From Deinandra increscens subsp. villosa (Eukaryota; Streptophyta; Magnoliopsida; Asterales; Asteraceae), in NCBI GenBank assembly GCA_039602395.1, contig JBCNJP010000006.1, forward strand, positions 45,072,428-45,136,427: a stretch of DNA of 64,000 nucleotides, given 5' to 3'. The translations under genes and the position numbers were made by a program. The notes under the pieces were generated by a model. The model was not told where the DNA came from. It did no database searches and saw only the letters and a list, made by a program, of their open reading frames with translations. Shown here one piece after another: positions 10,804-20,863 of this stretch (the first letter of the stretch is position 1; every line of letters starts with the position of its first letter).

Positions 10804-12189
10804 TTTCTGCGTATGAAACCGAGATTTTGTGAGTTAAAAAAAATTAAAATTAAGTTAAATAAAAAAAATTGGTAATTTCGCTGCGAAACAGTAGTTTCGC
10901 TAAGACACCATCGCACAGTAACACGACGAAACAAATAGATTCGCGAGATTGGTCGCAGCGACACTGACGAGGTCAGTTTTGCCGAGAAACAGCAGTTTCG
11001 CTGCGGATCACGGCGACACTGTCAACGAAATTAGGGCATTATCGCTAACAGTTTCGCTCGTGATTTTCAACTTTCGTTCAGTTTCGCTGAAGGAACATGC
11101 AGTTTCGCTGAACGCGACTTTTCAAATTCAAAAATCCGGAAATCGATTTTTAAGATTTTCTTTTCAATCAAGACCGTAGACAAGATAAGACGATCAATCG
11201 AGCAAAATGTTGGTCTAAACACAGTTTTATTATCAGATTAAGATGCCGAGAACTCTTTAAGCGCCGATTAACATTAAAACCCTAAAAAATTTGCGTTTTC
11301 AGATGCGATGAATGCGAGGGGATGTCCAGAAACTGTATACCTTAAACCGATATCGGTTAAATGGTCAATAAAACAGGAACTGGTTTGGGCGAAATTGAGA
11401 GTTTCGCGAGGGGCGGGTTTAGCAGGTTTTTCGGAAATGGTGTTTAGATAATGACCGAGATTCTCGATGAAGGGTATAAGTACCTGGGCAGTTTCGCCCG
11501 TAGTTTCGCTAGGGCGAAACAGCAGTTTCGCCTAAGCGAAAGAGCAAATTCGCTCGAGCTTTTGATCAAACCGTTTAATTTCGCCGACATCGAAAGTATA
11601 AGTTCGCTGAGTGTGTGTACGGCGAAACTAATCAGGCGAAACAACAGTTTCGCTGAAACCCTAAAAATTCAATTTTGACTCATTTAAGATTTTGAAATTT
11701 TGGAAATGCCAACTAACTCACACACATCAGGATTCAATTACGCAAGCATCAGACTCTTCACAATTTATCGATCTTATCAAAAAAATGAAGCAGAAAGAAA
11801 ATCAATTCGGCTTTTCTAACTTTAAAATAAAACACACCAAAAATCTTTTTGAGTTTTCTAATAAGAAGTGTAAAACGACTATATAAACAAACTCTGTTTT
11901 AATTTTGAGAAAGATCCATACGTGAGATCATATCAACCAATACGCATCATACACATTTCAATTTCAAACTTAATCAGCATGCAAGTCAAGCAGATCCCGA
12001 ATGCATCACATTGATTTTAAGCATGCACTAATAGTATTTATCATTTTTTGATATGCTTAAGGTGTATTAATCATGCACTGATCACACAGCCTCACTCTAT
12101 CAAAGAAGTTAACAAATCATCATAATTATCTTGATTTTTCTTTTAATTCTTTCTCAAAATGAGATATGCGTTCATGATGTTTCATGCAA
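10804..12189 (-). other. Non-coding stretch upstream of the accessory ORF, rich in TTTCGC words
   Basis: No convincing coding. From 10868 to 11660 it holds at least fifteen TTTCGC or GCGAAA words, mostly as CAGTTTCGCT, similar to the LTR and to the leader at 19690-20060. It could act as promoter or leader for the accessory ORF, or be copied LTR/leader material. 11700-12189 is AT-rich without distinctive signal. Confidence 0.5.
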
Positions 12190-12447
12190 AAATAAAGCAG
12201 AACCCTAAGTGAACAGCAATCAGGTCGGCTGCAAAGCACGCAGAGAGAGCCCGATGCACTTAGGAAAATAAAAAACAAAATAAAGCAGAAGATCGTATAT
12301 ATCAACAACAATCAGGTCGGCCTTGTGGGCACGCAGAGAAAGTCCGATGATATATACTAAACACCAAGAAAATAAAGCAGAAACTCAATCAGCAGGTGAT
12401 CAGGTCGGCCGCATAGACACGCAAGGAAGACCCACTGAGTTGAGTGT
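12190..12447. repeat. Three tandem stem-loop modules with different but self-complementary stems
   Basis: Three units of about 85-92 bp each begin with an AATAAAGCAGAA linker (near 12191, 12280, 12371) and contain a shared core with ATCAGGTCGGC, then CACGCA, then CCGATG. The arms around the core pair within each unit but differ between units. Unit 1 pairs CCTAAGTG (12204-12211) with CACTTAGG (12257-12264). Unit 2 pairs GTATATATC (12295-12303) with GATATATAC (12349-12357). Unit 3 pairs ACTCAATCAG (12383-12392) with CTGAGTTGAGT (12435-12445), with one bulge. Such compensatory change points to a selected RNA or single-strand DNA structure. A further small hairpin (GCAATAA/TTATTGC) lies at 12455-12472. 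Confidence 0.75.
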
Positions 12448-12807
12448 AAAAATGGCAATAAAGCCTTATTGCAAAGCATGCGTACATCAGAACATCTCTT
12501 AATATCAGAATCATTGCAACACTTATCAAGAAATGAAAACTAGAGTATATCAGGCAAGCTTTATGTTTATATCCTACTCATAGATATCATATTAGTCATG
12601 CACACCCAAGGATCATACAAGCACAATACAACTTTTATTTCTACTCTATCCATGGCAGATAACGCATGTTGATGTACTATCATTTCTCACTTGGTCGGAT
12701 CAATTTCTCATTTTTGAAATTTTTGATTAGTTTATTCTTCCCCCAAAATCCACAAATACTTTATTTTTGGATTTTCAATTAAGGAAAACTAAAAACAAAA
12801 CGAAATT

Positions 12808-13694
12808 GATTCGATCGATACTTGTCACAATTTTGAAAATCAACCGAAAGGGTTACCGATATGATGCATGCAATTTATCCTTCATTCGATAGTATCATTA
12901 AGTCAGGCATTCCAGATCATACAGTTTGTATTTTGAAAAACGCTTGAATGGAGTTTTAAGCAGCTTTAATGTGATTTACCCCCAATTCCCCCACAATATT
13001 GCAAACAAAGACATCAATAATCAGTTATGAAAGAAATTGCAAGGTAAATGGAACTTAATTACTCCCTTCATCATATCGAGTGATGATTGGCCAGAAATCA
13101 TTTGAAGGTAGAGCACGTGATCATTGATTTCTTGATTTAGGAATTTAGCCAATCAACATGCTTAATTGCAACAGCCACCTGATTCAAGACAACGTGAATT
13201 TAGCATGCAGGTCTGAATAAGACAAACTTAAGATAAAACAAAGTTAAAGATTCGATCGATACTTGTCACAATTTTGAAAAATCAACCGAAAGGGTTACCG
13301 ATATGATGCATGCAATTTATCCTTCATTCGATAGTATCATTAAGTCAGGCATTCCAATCATACAGTTTGTATTTTGAAAAACGCTTGAAGGGAGACACCT
13401 TTTAAGCAGTTTTAATGTGATTTACCCCCAATTCCCCCACAATGTTGCAAACATAGACATCAATAATCAGTTATGAGAGAAATTGCAAGGTAAATGGAAC
13501 TTAATTACTCCCTTGATCATATCGAGTGACGATTGGCCAGAAATCATTTGAAGGTAGAGCACGTGATCATTGATTTCTTGATTTAGGAATTTAGCCAATC
13601 AACATGCTTAACTGCGACAGCCACCTGATTCAAGACAACGTGAATTTAGCATGCAGGTCTAAATAAGACAAACTTAAGATAAAACAAAGTTAAA
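12808..13694. repeat. 441-bp tandem duplication downstream of pol
   Basis: 12808-13248 and 13249-13694 are near-identical copies, both starting GATTCGATCGATACTTG and ending AAACAAAGTTAAA. The copies differ by scattered substitutions and small indels, for example a 7-9 base difference near 12950/13395. There is no coding. The stretch 12473-12807 before it is AT-rich with no feature I can name. Confidence 0.9.
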
Positions 13695-13765
13695 AGAATA
13701 TGTACAAAAATTTAAGACAAAATGAATTCAAAAATTTATTTATTTATTTATTTATTTTTATTTAT

Positions 13766-16700
13766 TTAAAAGGAAATCATGCCCAGCATTTTTATAAGCT
13801 CATAAAAGCGGGGTTTATCAAAGGTTTTGGTGAAAATATCAGCTTTCTGGGCCTTGGTTTCAATGGGAATAACATCGATAAACCCTTTTTCCTGAGCGTC
13901 ACGGATTGCATGAACCCTGGTTTCGATGTGCTTTGTTCTCGTATGATGAATCGGGTTCTTGGAGATTCCAACAGCGGCTTCATTGTCACAGAACAGCGGT
14001 GTATGAAGGAAGTTGATTCCATAATCCATCATCTGGTGTTGAATCCACAGCACTTGACAACAGCAACTTGAGGCGGCGATGTATTCAGCTTCACCTGTGG
14101 ATAAAGAGACAGTTGTTTGCTTTTTGCTTTGCCATGAAACCAAGCATTCCCCCAGAAACTGGCATCCTCTAGAAACTGACTTTCGATCGAGCTTGCATCC
14201 TCCGTGATCACTGTCGGAATATGAATTAAGTTCAAAGCTTCCACCCCTAGGATACCATAAACCCAATCTTGATGAACCTTTCAAGTAACGGAAAATTCGC
14301 TTGACGGCCTTTTCGTGAGATTCCCTTGGGTCAGCCTGATAACGAGCACAGTAGCATACGGCAAAAGTGATATCCGGACGACTGGCTGTGAGATACATAA
14401 GAGACCCAATCATTGATCGATAATACTTGGGGTCAACCGGCTTTCCTTGACTGTCGGGAGTTAAACATGTCTGAGATGTGAAAGGAGTGAGTTCAGCAGA
14501 AGCGTCGTTCATCTTGTATTTCTTCAGAATTTCCAGAATGTACTTTTCTTGATGAATGAGAATGCCGTCTGGCTTTTGTTCCACCTGCAAGCCAAGAAAG
14601 AAACACATTTCCCCCATCATACTCATTTCGAATTTCTCCTTCATCAATTCCTCAAACTCGCGACACAGCTTCTCATTTGTTGAACCAAAAATGATGTCGT
14701 CTACATACACTTGAACAATCAGCACTTCACCGTTGACCTCTTTCTTAAACAATGTCATGTCGATGGATCCACGTGTAAAACCTTTACCCAAAAGATATTG
14801 AGTCAAAGTCTCGTACCAAATTCTGGGAGCCTGATGTAGACCGTAGAGAGATTTATCGAGCTTGTACACTTTGTCAGGAAATTCATGATCTTCGAAGCCT
14901 GGAGGTTGATTCACATAGATTTCTTCATCAATATCCCCATATAAGAAAGCGCACTTGACGTCCATTTGAAACACCTTGAAATCCTTGTGTGCAGCATGAG
15001 CCAGGAAAATTCGAATGGCCTCAATGCGTGCAACAGGTGCAAACACATCGGTATAGTCAATTCCTTCTTCTTGATAAAACCCTTGAACCACCAGTCTTGC
15101 CTTGTTTCTGATCACGACACCTCTATCATCTGGCTTGTTCCGAAAGACCCACTTTGTACCAATTGGAACCTTGTTCTCTGGAAGATCCACTAATTCCCAC
15201 ACCTTCAGCTTTCTGAATTGTTGCAGCTCAGACTGCATGGAGTCCACCCAACTTGGATCTGCTAAAGCTTCTTTTACATTTTTAGGAACGATCTGAGACA
15301 GAAAACATGCGAACAAACATTCATTGATCAATCCAGACTGATGACGAGTCCTCACTCCATCCGTAATAGAACCAATGACTAAGTCATGCGGATGATCTTT
15401 TAAGGTTTTGAAATTTGAGTCAAGGTTGAGGGGAGCGGGTTCGGAGGTTTGATGAGGTAATTCATGAGAGGAAGATGGAGGGTCGGGTTGATGCGAAGGT
15501 TGTGAGGATGAGGATAGGTTTTGTTGTTGAATTTCGGAGTGAGGGGTGATAATGACGAGAGGAGGATTATCATTTGCTTCAGCAAGGATAGGAAGATTGA
15601 ATGACTTGAACAGAGTATCTGAATCATAAAACCATTCTGGTCCAGACCCGGTGTTGGGAGAGTTTGATTCTTGCCAGTCAACGTAGTAGGATTCCTGCAC
15701 AATTCGAGTGCGTTTGTTATAAACTCTATAAGCCTTTTGAGAAGAAGAATACCCCATAAAGAAACATTCGTCGGAGACAGCTCCAAATTTCGTAATTTGA
15801 GCTTCGGTATTCAGCAATGTGCACGAACATCCAAACGGCTTAAAGAAATCAATCAGTGGCTTCCTTCCATGATACAGCTCATATGACGTCTTCATCTTAT
15901 CTTTCACGATTAGGACACGGTTCAGCACGTAGGACGCACAGTTCACAGCTTCAGCCCAAAAGATAATCGGCAGCTTTGATTCAATCAACATTGTACGAGC
16001 AGCTTCCACAAGTGTGCGATTCTTCCTTTCAGCAACTCCATTCTGCTGCGGAGTTCTTGCTGCACTGTATTGTCGAAGAATCCCTTTGTTTGCGCAGAAA
16101 GAGTCAAAGATCTGATTACGAAATTCAGTTCCATTGTCGCTTCTGATTGCCTTGACTTTCTTACTTCTTGAACTTTCCACGGACAGGATAATATTCTGTA
16201 AAGCTTCAGTCGTGTCACTCTTTTGCTTCAAGAACCTAACCCAAGAGTACCTGGAATAATCATCAGTGACAACAAGACAGTAAGACCTTTTACCCAGACT
16301 TTGGACACTAATAGGTCCAAATAAATCAGTGTGAAGCAATTCTAAGGGACTAGAAATAGAATTTTCAACTTTTGGCTTATGTGGCTTTTTATGTTGTTTT
16401 CCTTTAGCACATGAAAGACATTTTTCAACGACAGAAAAATCTTTGAACGGAAGACCTCGGACCAAATTGTTTTTGACAAGATTATTTAGAATTTTGAAGT
16501 TTATGTGTCCTAAACGTCTATGCCACAAGAAGCACTCAGATACAGAAGCTTTTGAAAGTAAACAAGTCATGGAGGAAGAGTGAGATGCAGTGGATTTCAT
16601 ATTCAGCAAGTATGTGTCATTGATGCGAGGTGCACGCATCGCCACCATCTCTTCGGGCACATTGAATTCAGGCTTGAGAAACAGACATTCATTTGATTTG

Positions 16701-16993
16701 AACAACACAGGTATATTCTTGTCACAGATTTGTGACACACTTAGAAGATTAAACTGCAATTCAGGAACATAGTTGACTTGCTCCAGAGTAAGAGATCCAT
16801 ATGACACATCTCCTTGTCCAACCATCTTTCCACCTCTCTTATCACCTGCAAAAGAAACAAACCCACCATCCACGATCCTGTAATTTGTAAGCAGGTCTTT
16901 CAACCCTGTCATATGCCGAGAGCATCCCGAATCTATATGCCAATAGCTATTTGCAGAGTTCTTCGGGAGTGCCTGGCAATACAAGACAAGAAA
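13766..16993 (-). CDS. Copia-type pol: protease, integrase, reverse transcriptase, RNase H
   Basis: An open frame of about 1072 residues, in frame with the upstream gag part but separated from it by TAA at 16994-16996. There is no ATG start at the head, consistent with expression as part of a gag-pol polyprotein. Domains in order are aspartic protease (DSGC, about residue 18), gag-pre-integrase (WHRRLGH, about 155), integrase catalytic core with Asp220, Asp283 and Glu319 (HTD, SDNGTEF, GVAER), reverse transcriptase with YVDD at about 760, and RNase H (SDSDHGG, then STGEAEY, about 930-1000). It ends at about the expected place for a copia pol. All key residues look present and I see no frameshift. 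Confidence 0.9.
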   Translation of the reverse strand, partial: FLVLYCQALPKNSANSYWHIDSGCSRHMTGLKDLLTNYRIVDGGFVSFAGDKRGGKMVGQGDVSYGSLTLEQVNYVPELQFNLLSVSQICDKNIPVLFKSNECLFLKPEFNVPEEMVAMRAPRINDTYLLNMKSTASHSSSMTCLLSKASVSECFLWHRRLGHINFKILNNLVKNNLVRGLPFKDFSVVEKCLSCAKGKQHKKPHKPKVENSISSPLELLHTDLFGPISVQSLGKRSYCLVVTDDYSRYSWVRFLKQKSDTTEALQNIILSVESSRSKKVKAIRSDNGTEFRNQIFDSFCANKGILRQYSAARTPQQNGVAERKNRTLVEAARTMLIESKLPIIFWAEAVNCASYVLNRVLIVKDKMKTSYELYHGRKPLIDFFKPFGCSCTLLNTEAQITKFGAVSDECFFMGYSSSQKAYRVYNKRTRIVQESYYVDWQESNSPNTGSGPEWFYDSDTLFKSFNLPILAEANDNPPLVIITPHSEIQQQNLSSSSQPSHQPDPPSSSHELPHQTSEPAPLNLDSNFKTLKDHPHDLVIGSITDGVRTRHQSGLINECLFACFLSQIVPKNVKEALADPSWVDSMQSELQQFRKLKVWELVDLPENKVPIGTKWVFRNKPDDRGVVIRNKARLVVQGFYQEEGIDYTDVFAPVARIEAIRIFLAHAAHKDFKVFQMDVKCAFLYGDIDEEIYVNQPPGFEDHEFPDKVYKLDKSLYGLHQAPRIWYETLTQYLLGKGFTRGSIDMTLFKKEVNGEVLIVQVYVDDIIFGSTNEKLCREFEELMKEKFEMSMMGEMCFFLGLQVEQKPDGILIHQEKYILEILKKYKMNDASAELTPFTSQTCLTPDSQGKPVDPKYYRSMIGSLMYLTASRPDITFAVCYCARYQADPRESHEKAVKRIFRYLKGSSRLGLWYPRGGSFELNSYSDSDHGGCKLDRKSVSRGCQFLGECLVSWQSKKQTTVSLSTGEAEYIAASSCCCQVLWIQHQMMDYGINFLHTPLFCDNEAAVGISKNPIHHTRTKHIETRVHAIRDAQEKGFIDVIPIETKAQKADIFTKTFDKPRFYELIKMLGMISF

Positions 16994-18946
16994 TTACTTA
17001 ATAACGGGTACCCAGACTTTTGCACTTCTGGGATTTGTAACTTTCTGCTTTCCCCCAAAGAATTGTTTTACAAAACTGGTTACCTTGTGGCCAAAGGATC
17101 TATCATGGTTTGTTCGGTTTAATTTCTCTTTGCAATGCTTAACAACATGATCATCCTTACCACATCTGAAACAGTGAGATTTGTGACTTGTGCAGGAGGA
17201 AGTTTCTGAAAGCCTTTCCTCCTCACAATCTGATGTGTTAGAATCAGAATCACTGTTGGTTTCAAAATCCACCTTTGTTTTATCATTTGAAATCTTCGCA
17301 TTATTAATTTTGATAACGGTTTTAGCAGGTTTAGTTTTCAAAGATGATTTCTTTTCTTGAGAAACATGATTTTCGGTAGGTTTTGAAATTCGTATTGGAG
17401 TGAAAGAAGGAATTGGATTAGAAAGAAATTTGTTGAAGCAATTTTGAGATGTACTTGCATGACATTGATCATTTTCATTTGAAACAAAACTTTCTTGGTT
17501 AACAGACACGGACTCATCACTACTGCTATCTAAAGAAGAACAACTACTAGCTATACTACTGTCTGTGCTAGACTTCTTGGAATTAGAACTACTACTTGAA
17601 ACAGACTCCTTAGATTTAAGACTACCGCATCCAAGCCCACTTGTGTTACCATATTCATAATCAAAATCCCCCCTGATCTCCTTATGGTTCACTCCTTCTA
17701 GACCTGCATGCAAACTGTTAGCATCACTAGGAATTAAATCATTTAGAGGATGAGGTTTCGGAGTACGTGAGTAACAATGCGTGCTTGGAGGAGGATAAAC
17801 TTTAGGAAACACCTTTTCCTTTTCCTCCATACCTATCCTGGTTTTTATTCTAGCTCCTCGTTGTTTAACGAGCATCTCCTCAACTTTCATTTGAGAAACG
17901 GTCCATCTATCTAACTTAGTCTGAAGTTGAGAGGCTTCGAATTGGGCTAATGTAACTCTTTCAGAAAGCATGTTTAACTCAACAATTTTAGCAAGAAGAG
18001 TTTGTTTTAAATGTTCATTTTCATGCATTGCCTCATTTAATTTCACAAAATATTTTGCTTCATTTTCTTTTAATTGGATGTTCATCGTTTTTAATTCATT
18101 GTTGTTGTCAATCAACAATCGATTGGCCTTGTAGATGCCGAACAAACGAATTCTACAAGGATGAGAGCACATATCTTGGACAGATTCATATGAAAGATCC
18201 ATTATAACCTTTTCTGCAGCAAGAGCTCTCTCACATGTGCACGCGGGTGTGCTTGCCGTTTTCTCATTCATCTTCTTCTCAGCTTCTCCCTTCTCACAGC
18301 TGTTAACTGTGTGGTCATTGCTTTGTTCATGAATTTGAGCCGCAAGAGCTTGATTTATGGCTTCCTCAGCTTCAGAGACCTCCGAACTCCAGTCAAAGTT
18401 AGTCAGAAGAGCCACTTCTTTGTTTGGCTTGGCTTCAGCTTTGTCGGTGATAGGAACGACTCGAGTTGCAGGCTCAGAGGTTGGTTCAGTGACAATTGGA
18501 CTTGGGCATTCTCTCTTGAAATGGCCAAGTTGCTTACAGTTGTAACATCTTAGCTTAGCCTTATCGAATCCAACTTTTCCATTTTGATTCTTGAAAGTGT
18601 TTCTCCCAGTACGTTCGAAGAACTTTTTAGCACGAACGGTCAACATGGCCATTTGCCATTTTAAGTCGGTTTCTTCCAAATCATCTGGGTCAACTTGGTA
18701 CATATCCTCAGCAGTCAGAGTCGAACCTTGAAGTTCTCCAGCAGCGAAAGCTTGATAACTGTTGGTAAACAATGAGAAAAATCCCATGTATTCGGGTGAG
18801 ATCTGGGATGTTTGCTGAGCAGAGGCAGAAGCAGTTGAGGATGAACCAGACCCAAGATGAGCAGATTGAATTTGAGATGAGGCTCCTTTGGGTGTAACAG
18901 TTGAGATGAGAGCCGAATTTGGAGAATAAACTTTAGCAGGACCCAT
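16994..18946 (-). CDS. Gag C-terminal part with two zinc knuckles
   Basis: About 650 residues in the same frame as gag (upstream) and pol (downstream), bounded by TAG at 18959-18961 and TAA at 16994-16996. It contains a CCHC knuckle CYNCKQLGHFKREC (about residue 135), a long charged and coiled-coil-like middle, Ser-rich tracts, and a second knuckle CFRCGKDDHVVKHC (about residue 600) just before the stop. The ATG at 18946 has a good context (GCCATGG), so internal initiation is possible. Long gags with two knuckles are typical of Sireviruses. It may be expressed by stop-codon readthrough or be a damaged part of one gag-pol ORF. Confidence 0.75.
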   Translation of the reverse strand: MGPAKVYSPNSALISTVTPKGASSQIQSAHLGSGSSSTASASAQQTSQISPEYMGFFSLFTNSYQAFAAGELQGSTLTAEDMYQVDPDDLEETDLKWQMAMLTVRAKKFFERTGRNTFKNQNGKVGFDKAKLRCYNCKQLGHFKRECPSPIVTEPTSEPATRVVPITDKAEAKPNKEVALLTNFDWSSEVSEAEEAINQALAAQIHEQSNDHTVNSCEKGEAEKKMNEKTASTPACTCERALAAEKVIMDLSYESVQDMCSHPCRIRLFGIYKANRLLIDNNNELKTMNIQLKENEAKYFVKLNEAMHENEHLKQTLLAKIVELNMLSERVTLAQFEASQLQTKLDRWTVSQMKVEEMLVKQRGARIKTRIGMEEKEKVFPKVYPPPSTHCYSRTPKPHPLNDLIPSDANSLHAGLEGVNHKEIRGDFDYEYGNTSGLGCGSLKSKESVSSSSSNSKKSSTDSSIASSCSSLDSSSDESVSVNQESFVSNENDQCHASTSQNCFNKFLSNPIPSFTPIRISKPTENHVSQEKKSSLKTKPAKTVIKINNAKISNDKTKVDFETNSDSDSNTSDCEEERLSETSSCTSHKSHCFRCGKDDHVVKHCKEKLNRTNHDRSFGHKVTSFVKQFFGGKQKVTNPRSAKVWVPVIK

Positions 18947-18958
18947 GGCTTGATTGTA

Positions 18959-19627
18959 CTATCTCCTTTGAACATCCAGCTCAAATGACTTAAGCTTGTT
19001 AATTACATCCATAAGCTTGTAATCGGAGAAACCCCTCTCTTGTTTCAACATACGAACCTGAATGCTCCACTCGGGTGGAAGAGCATCCAGCAGCTTCTTG
19101 ATTTGTTCAGAGTTAGTGAGTTTTGAATCATACTTCTTCAGATTACTTGACACGGTCAGAAAACGGTTTGTCAAATCAGTTAACTTTTCATTCTTCATGC
19201 CGGTGAACGAGTTGAATTCTTTAGTTGCTTGGGCTTCTTTGTCCTTCACAAGATCTTCATTACCGTCATAAAACTCACAAAGAGCATCAAACAAACTTTT
19301 TGCATCAGAGTGCTCAGCGAAACGATTGTAGATTTCTTGCGACAAGCAGAGAGAAAGGGCACCAAGAGCTTTTTGATCTCGATCAATAAGTTTCAAATCC
19401 TTCTCAGAAAAGGAAGACGGATTGGTGTTGATCTGTGTTACTTCACCTGTAGTGATGGTTGGAACATGAGGTCCGTTGACGATCGACAACCATTGATTGT
19501 AATCGGTGTACAGAAAGAACGATTTCAGACATCGTTTCCAGTCTTCAAAATTGTCTCCATTGATCAGCCTCGGTGGTCGGTTTGGAGCAATGCTCTCAGT
19601 GTCAGCAACATTGGTACCTGATGCCAT
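18959..19627 (-). CDS. Gag N-terminal part (copia type)
   Basis: 222 codons. I chose the ATG at 19627 (MASGTNVADT) because the longer upstream frame consists of TTTCGC-rich leader. The UBN2-like gag core is recognisable: GDNFEDWKRCLKSFFLYTD, then KSLFDALCEFYDG, and LLDALPPEWSIQVRML. It forms the virus-like particle shell with the downstream part. TAG at 18959-18961 is followed in frame by TACAATCAAGCC and the next ORF. The downstream context differs from the CARYYA signal described for soybean SIRE1 readthrough. Confidence 0.8.
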   Translation of the reverse strand: MASGTNVADTESIAPNRPPRLINGDNFEDWKRCLKSFFLYTDYNQWLSIVNGPHVPTITTGEVTQINTNPSSFSEKDLKLIDRDQKALGALSLCLSQEIYNRFAEHSDAKSLFDALCEFYDGNEDLVKDKEAQATKEFNSFTGMKNEKLTDLTNRFLTVSSNLKKYDSKLTNSEQIKKLLDALPPEWSIQVRMLKQERGFSDYKLMDVINKLKSFELDVQRR

Positions 19628-20276
19628 CTCAAAACAGCCTGAAATAAGAAAGACACAAACAAACAAAGAACAAGACAATTTGGTTAGCTTCGCTGGGAGA
19701 ATTAGTTTCGCCAGCAATTTCGCTCGGAAATCCTGATCAGATGAATAATTCCGCTGGAACTTATAATTTCGCCAGCAGTTTCGCTTGGGAACACTGAACC
19801 AAGTCAGCAGTTTCGCCAACTAGTTTCGCTGTATGCACGGGCAGTACTTTCGCTAGGAAATACCCGATGACACACAGTTTCGCTAGCTAGATTCGCTGGA
19901 AACTGGTTTGAACTTTCGTTCAAAAATAATGTTGTTTCGCCAGTAGTTTCGTCCAAAAACAATTGTATGATTCACGGCGACACTATAGTTTCGCTGTATA
20001 GTATCGCTGGAAGATACAACAGTTTCGCTGTATAGTGTCGCTGGAAGAACCTCAGTTTCGCCTAGAACAGAAAACCCTCTTTTTGAAGAAGAAATGATCA
20101 CAAACCAATCCAAATCACTATTGAGTAATGATCAGTTGATTGCATATGCTTCAGGACATCAAAACATACAATATTCAACCAATTTTCAATCCAAAACAAT
20201 CAGATTTCAGATTCAAATAGATTTTTCAAAAGTTTTACCAAAAACACTCAAAAACACCAAAAATCAAGAGCACAAT
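19628..20276 (-). other. 5' leader of the Sirevirus-like element, dense TTTCGC words
   Basis: Between the primer site and the gag ATG. 19685-20065 contains about fifteen TTTCGC-type words (CAGTTTCGCT and variants), several facing inverse copies. A similar order of words occurs at 47698-48010 in an unrelated LTR. Confidence 0.7.
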
Positions 20277-20289
20277 GGCTCTGATACCA
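20277..20289 (-). promoter_or_regulatory. Primer binding site, initiator Met tRNA type
   Basis: The minus strand reads TGGTATCAGAGCC, the standard complement of the plant initiator methionine tRNA 3' end, three bases inside the 5' LTR. Confidence 0.9.
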
Positions 20290-20292
20290 TAT

Positions 20293-20750
20293 TGTTGGTC
20301 CTCACTGATCTTAATCAGTGCTAATGATGGTGTTTTGAGAAGAAAACCAATCAAATATCAATAGATGATGATTTCCAATAGCTAAAATGGGTTTTTAGTA
20401 TTGAACAATCACAACATCAACCAAAGAATGATAAGAGATGAAAAAAAGCTACAAAGATGGAATAAGATGCTCCTAGCCGTCACCAAACTTACCAAAATCC
20501 AGATATCTTGTATTAGGGTTGCTGAATGTTGCAAAAGTTACAAATGAGTGCACAATGGCTACAATATATACTAAATCAGTAAACAGTTTCGCTGGTAGTT
20601 TCGCTGGCCAAGCAAAACTGTCACTGAGACAGACTAATCTAGATACCGAGCGAAACAACAGTTTCGCTCGGTAGTTTCGCTAACTACCGAAAAGACAAGA
20701 TTACAAGTAAACTTAACAAAACTATGAATTCATCCCTACATTGATCTTCA
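20293..20750 (-). repeat. 5' LTR of the Sirevirus-like element
   Basis: 458 bp. On the minus strand it starts TGAAGATC and ends CCAACA. Near-identical to 7805-8250. It carries the TTTCGC words at 20585-20690. Confidence 0.9.
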
Positions 20751-20802
20751 ATATTAGTTTTCATGTTTTCGCAATAACATCTTGTTTTTATTTGATCCTT
20801 CT

Positions 20803-20804
<2 letters not shown>

Positions 20805-20860
<56 letters not shown>
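20805..20860. repeat. (TA)n tract
   Basis: About 28 TA units between the right end of the split TIR element and the Helitron-like region. Confidence 0.9.

Positions 20861-20863
<3 letters not shown>

Larger units (their letters stand above)
7805..20750 (-). mobile_element. Sirevirus-like Ty1/copia retrotransposon
   Basis: Read on the minus strand the order is 5' LTR (20293-20750), Met-tRNA primer site, leader, gag, pol with the copia order protease-integrase-RT-RNase H, a 3-kb non-coding stretch, an extra 838-residue ORF, polypurine tract, and 3' LTR (7805-8250). The long gag with two zinc knuckles and an additional ORF between pol and the 3' LTR point to the Sirevirus (Maximus/SIRE) lineage. 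At the right the sequence after the LTR is ATATT. At the left the expected TSD copy and the outermost 11 bases of the LTR are missing. The two LTRs differ at only a few sites, so the insertion is fairly young. Confidence 0.85.
7101..20804. mobile_element. TIR element split by a Sirevirus-like insertion
   Basis: The left end (7101 onward) begins GGGTAAAGTTCCTGTGAAAAC and contains TTGCGAAAAC and AAATATTAAAACC. The right piece (20751-20804) read in reverse contains GTTATTGCGAAAACATG and CTAATATT. The uninterrupted element would be about 0.75 kb, of the same family as 1444-2227, with TA tracts on both sides. The interior (7101-7804) has no coding and several perfect palindromes centred on CACATGTG (7278-7295, 7481-7504, 7659-7682; a weaker one at 7631-7646). 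Confidence 0.65.

Noticed and set aside
10868..11660. CRISPR-like array because of the repeated TTTCGCT words
   Set aside because: Spacing is irregular, words occur in both orientations and repeats are too short. The context is a plant LTR retroelement.
12204..12264. Hammerhead-type ribozyme in the stem-loop modules
   Set aside because: The required CTGATGA and GAAA core arrangement is not present on either strand.
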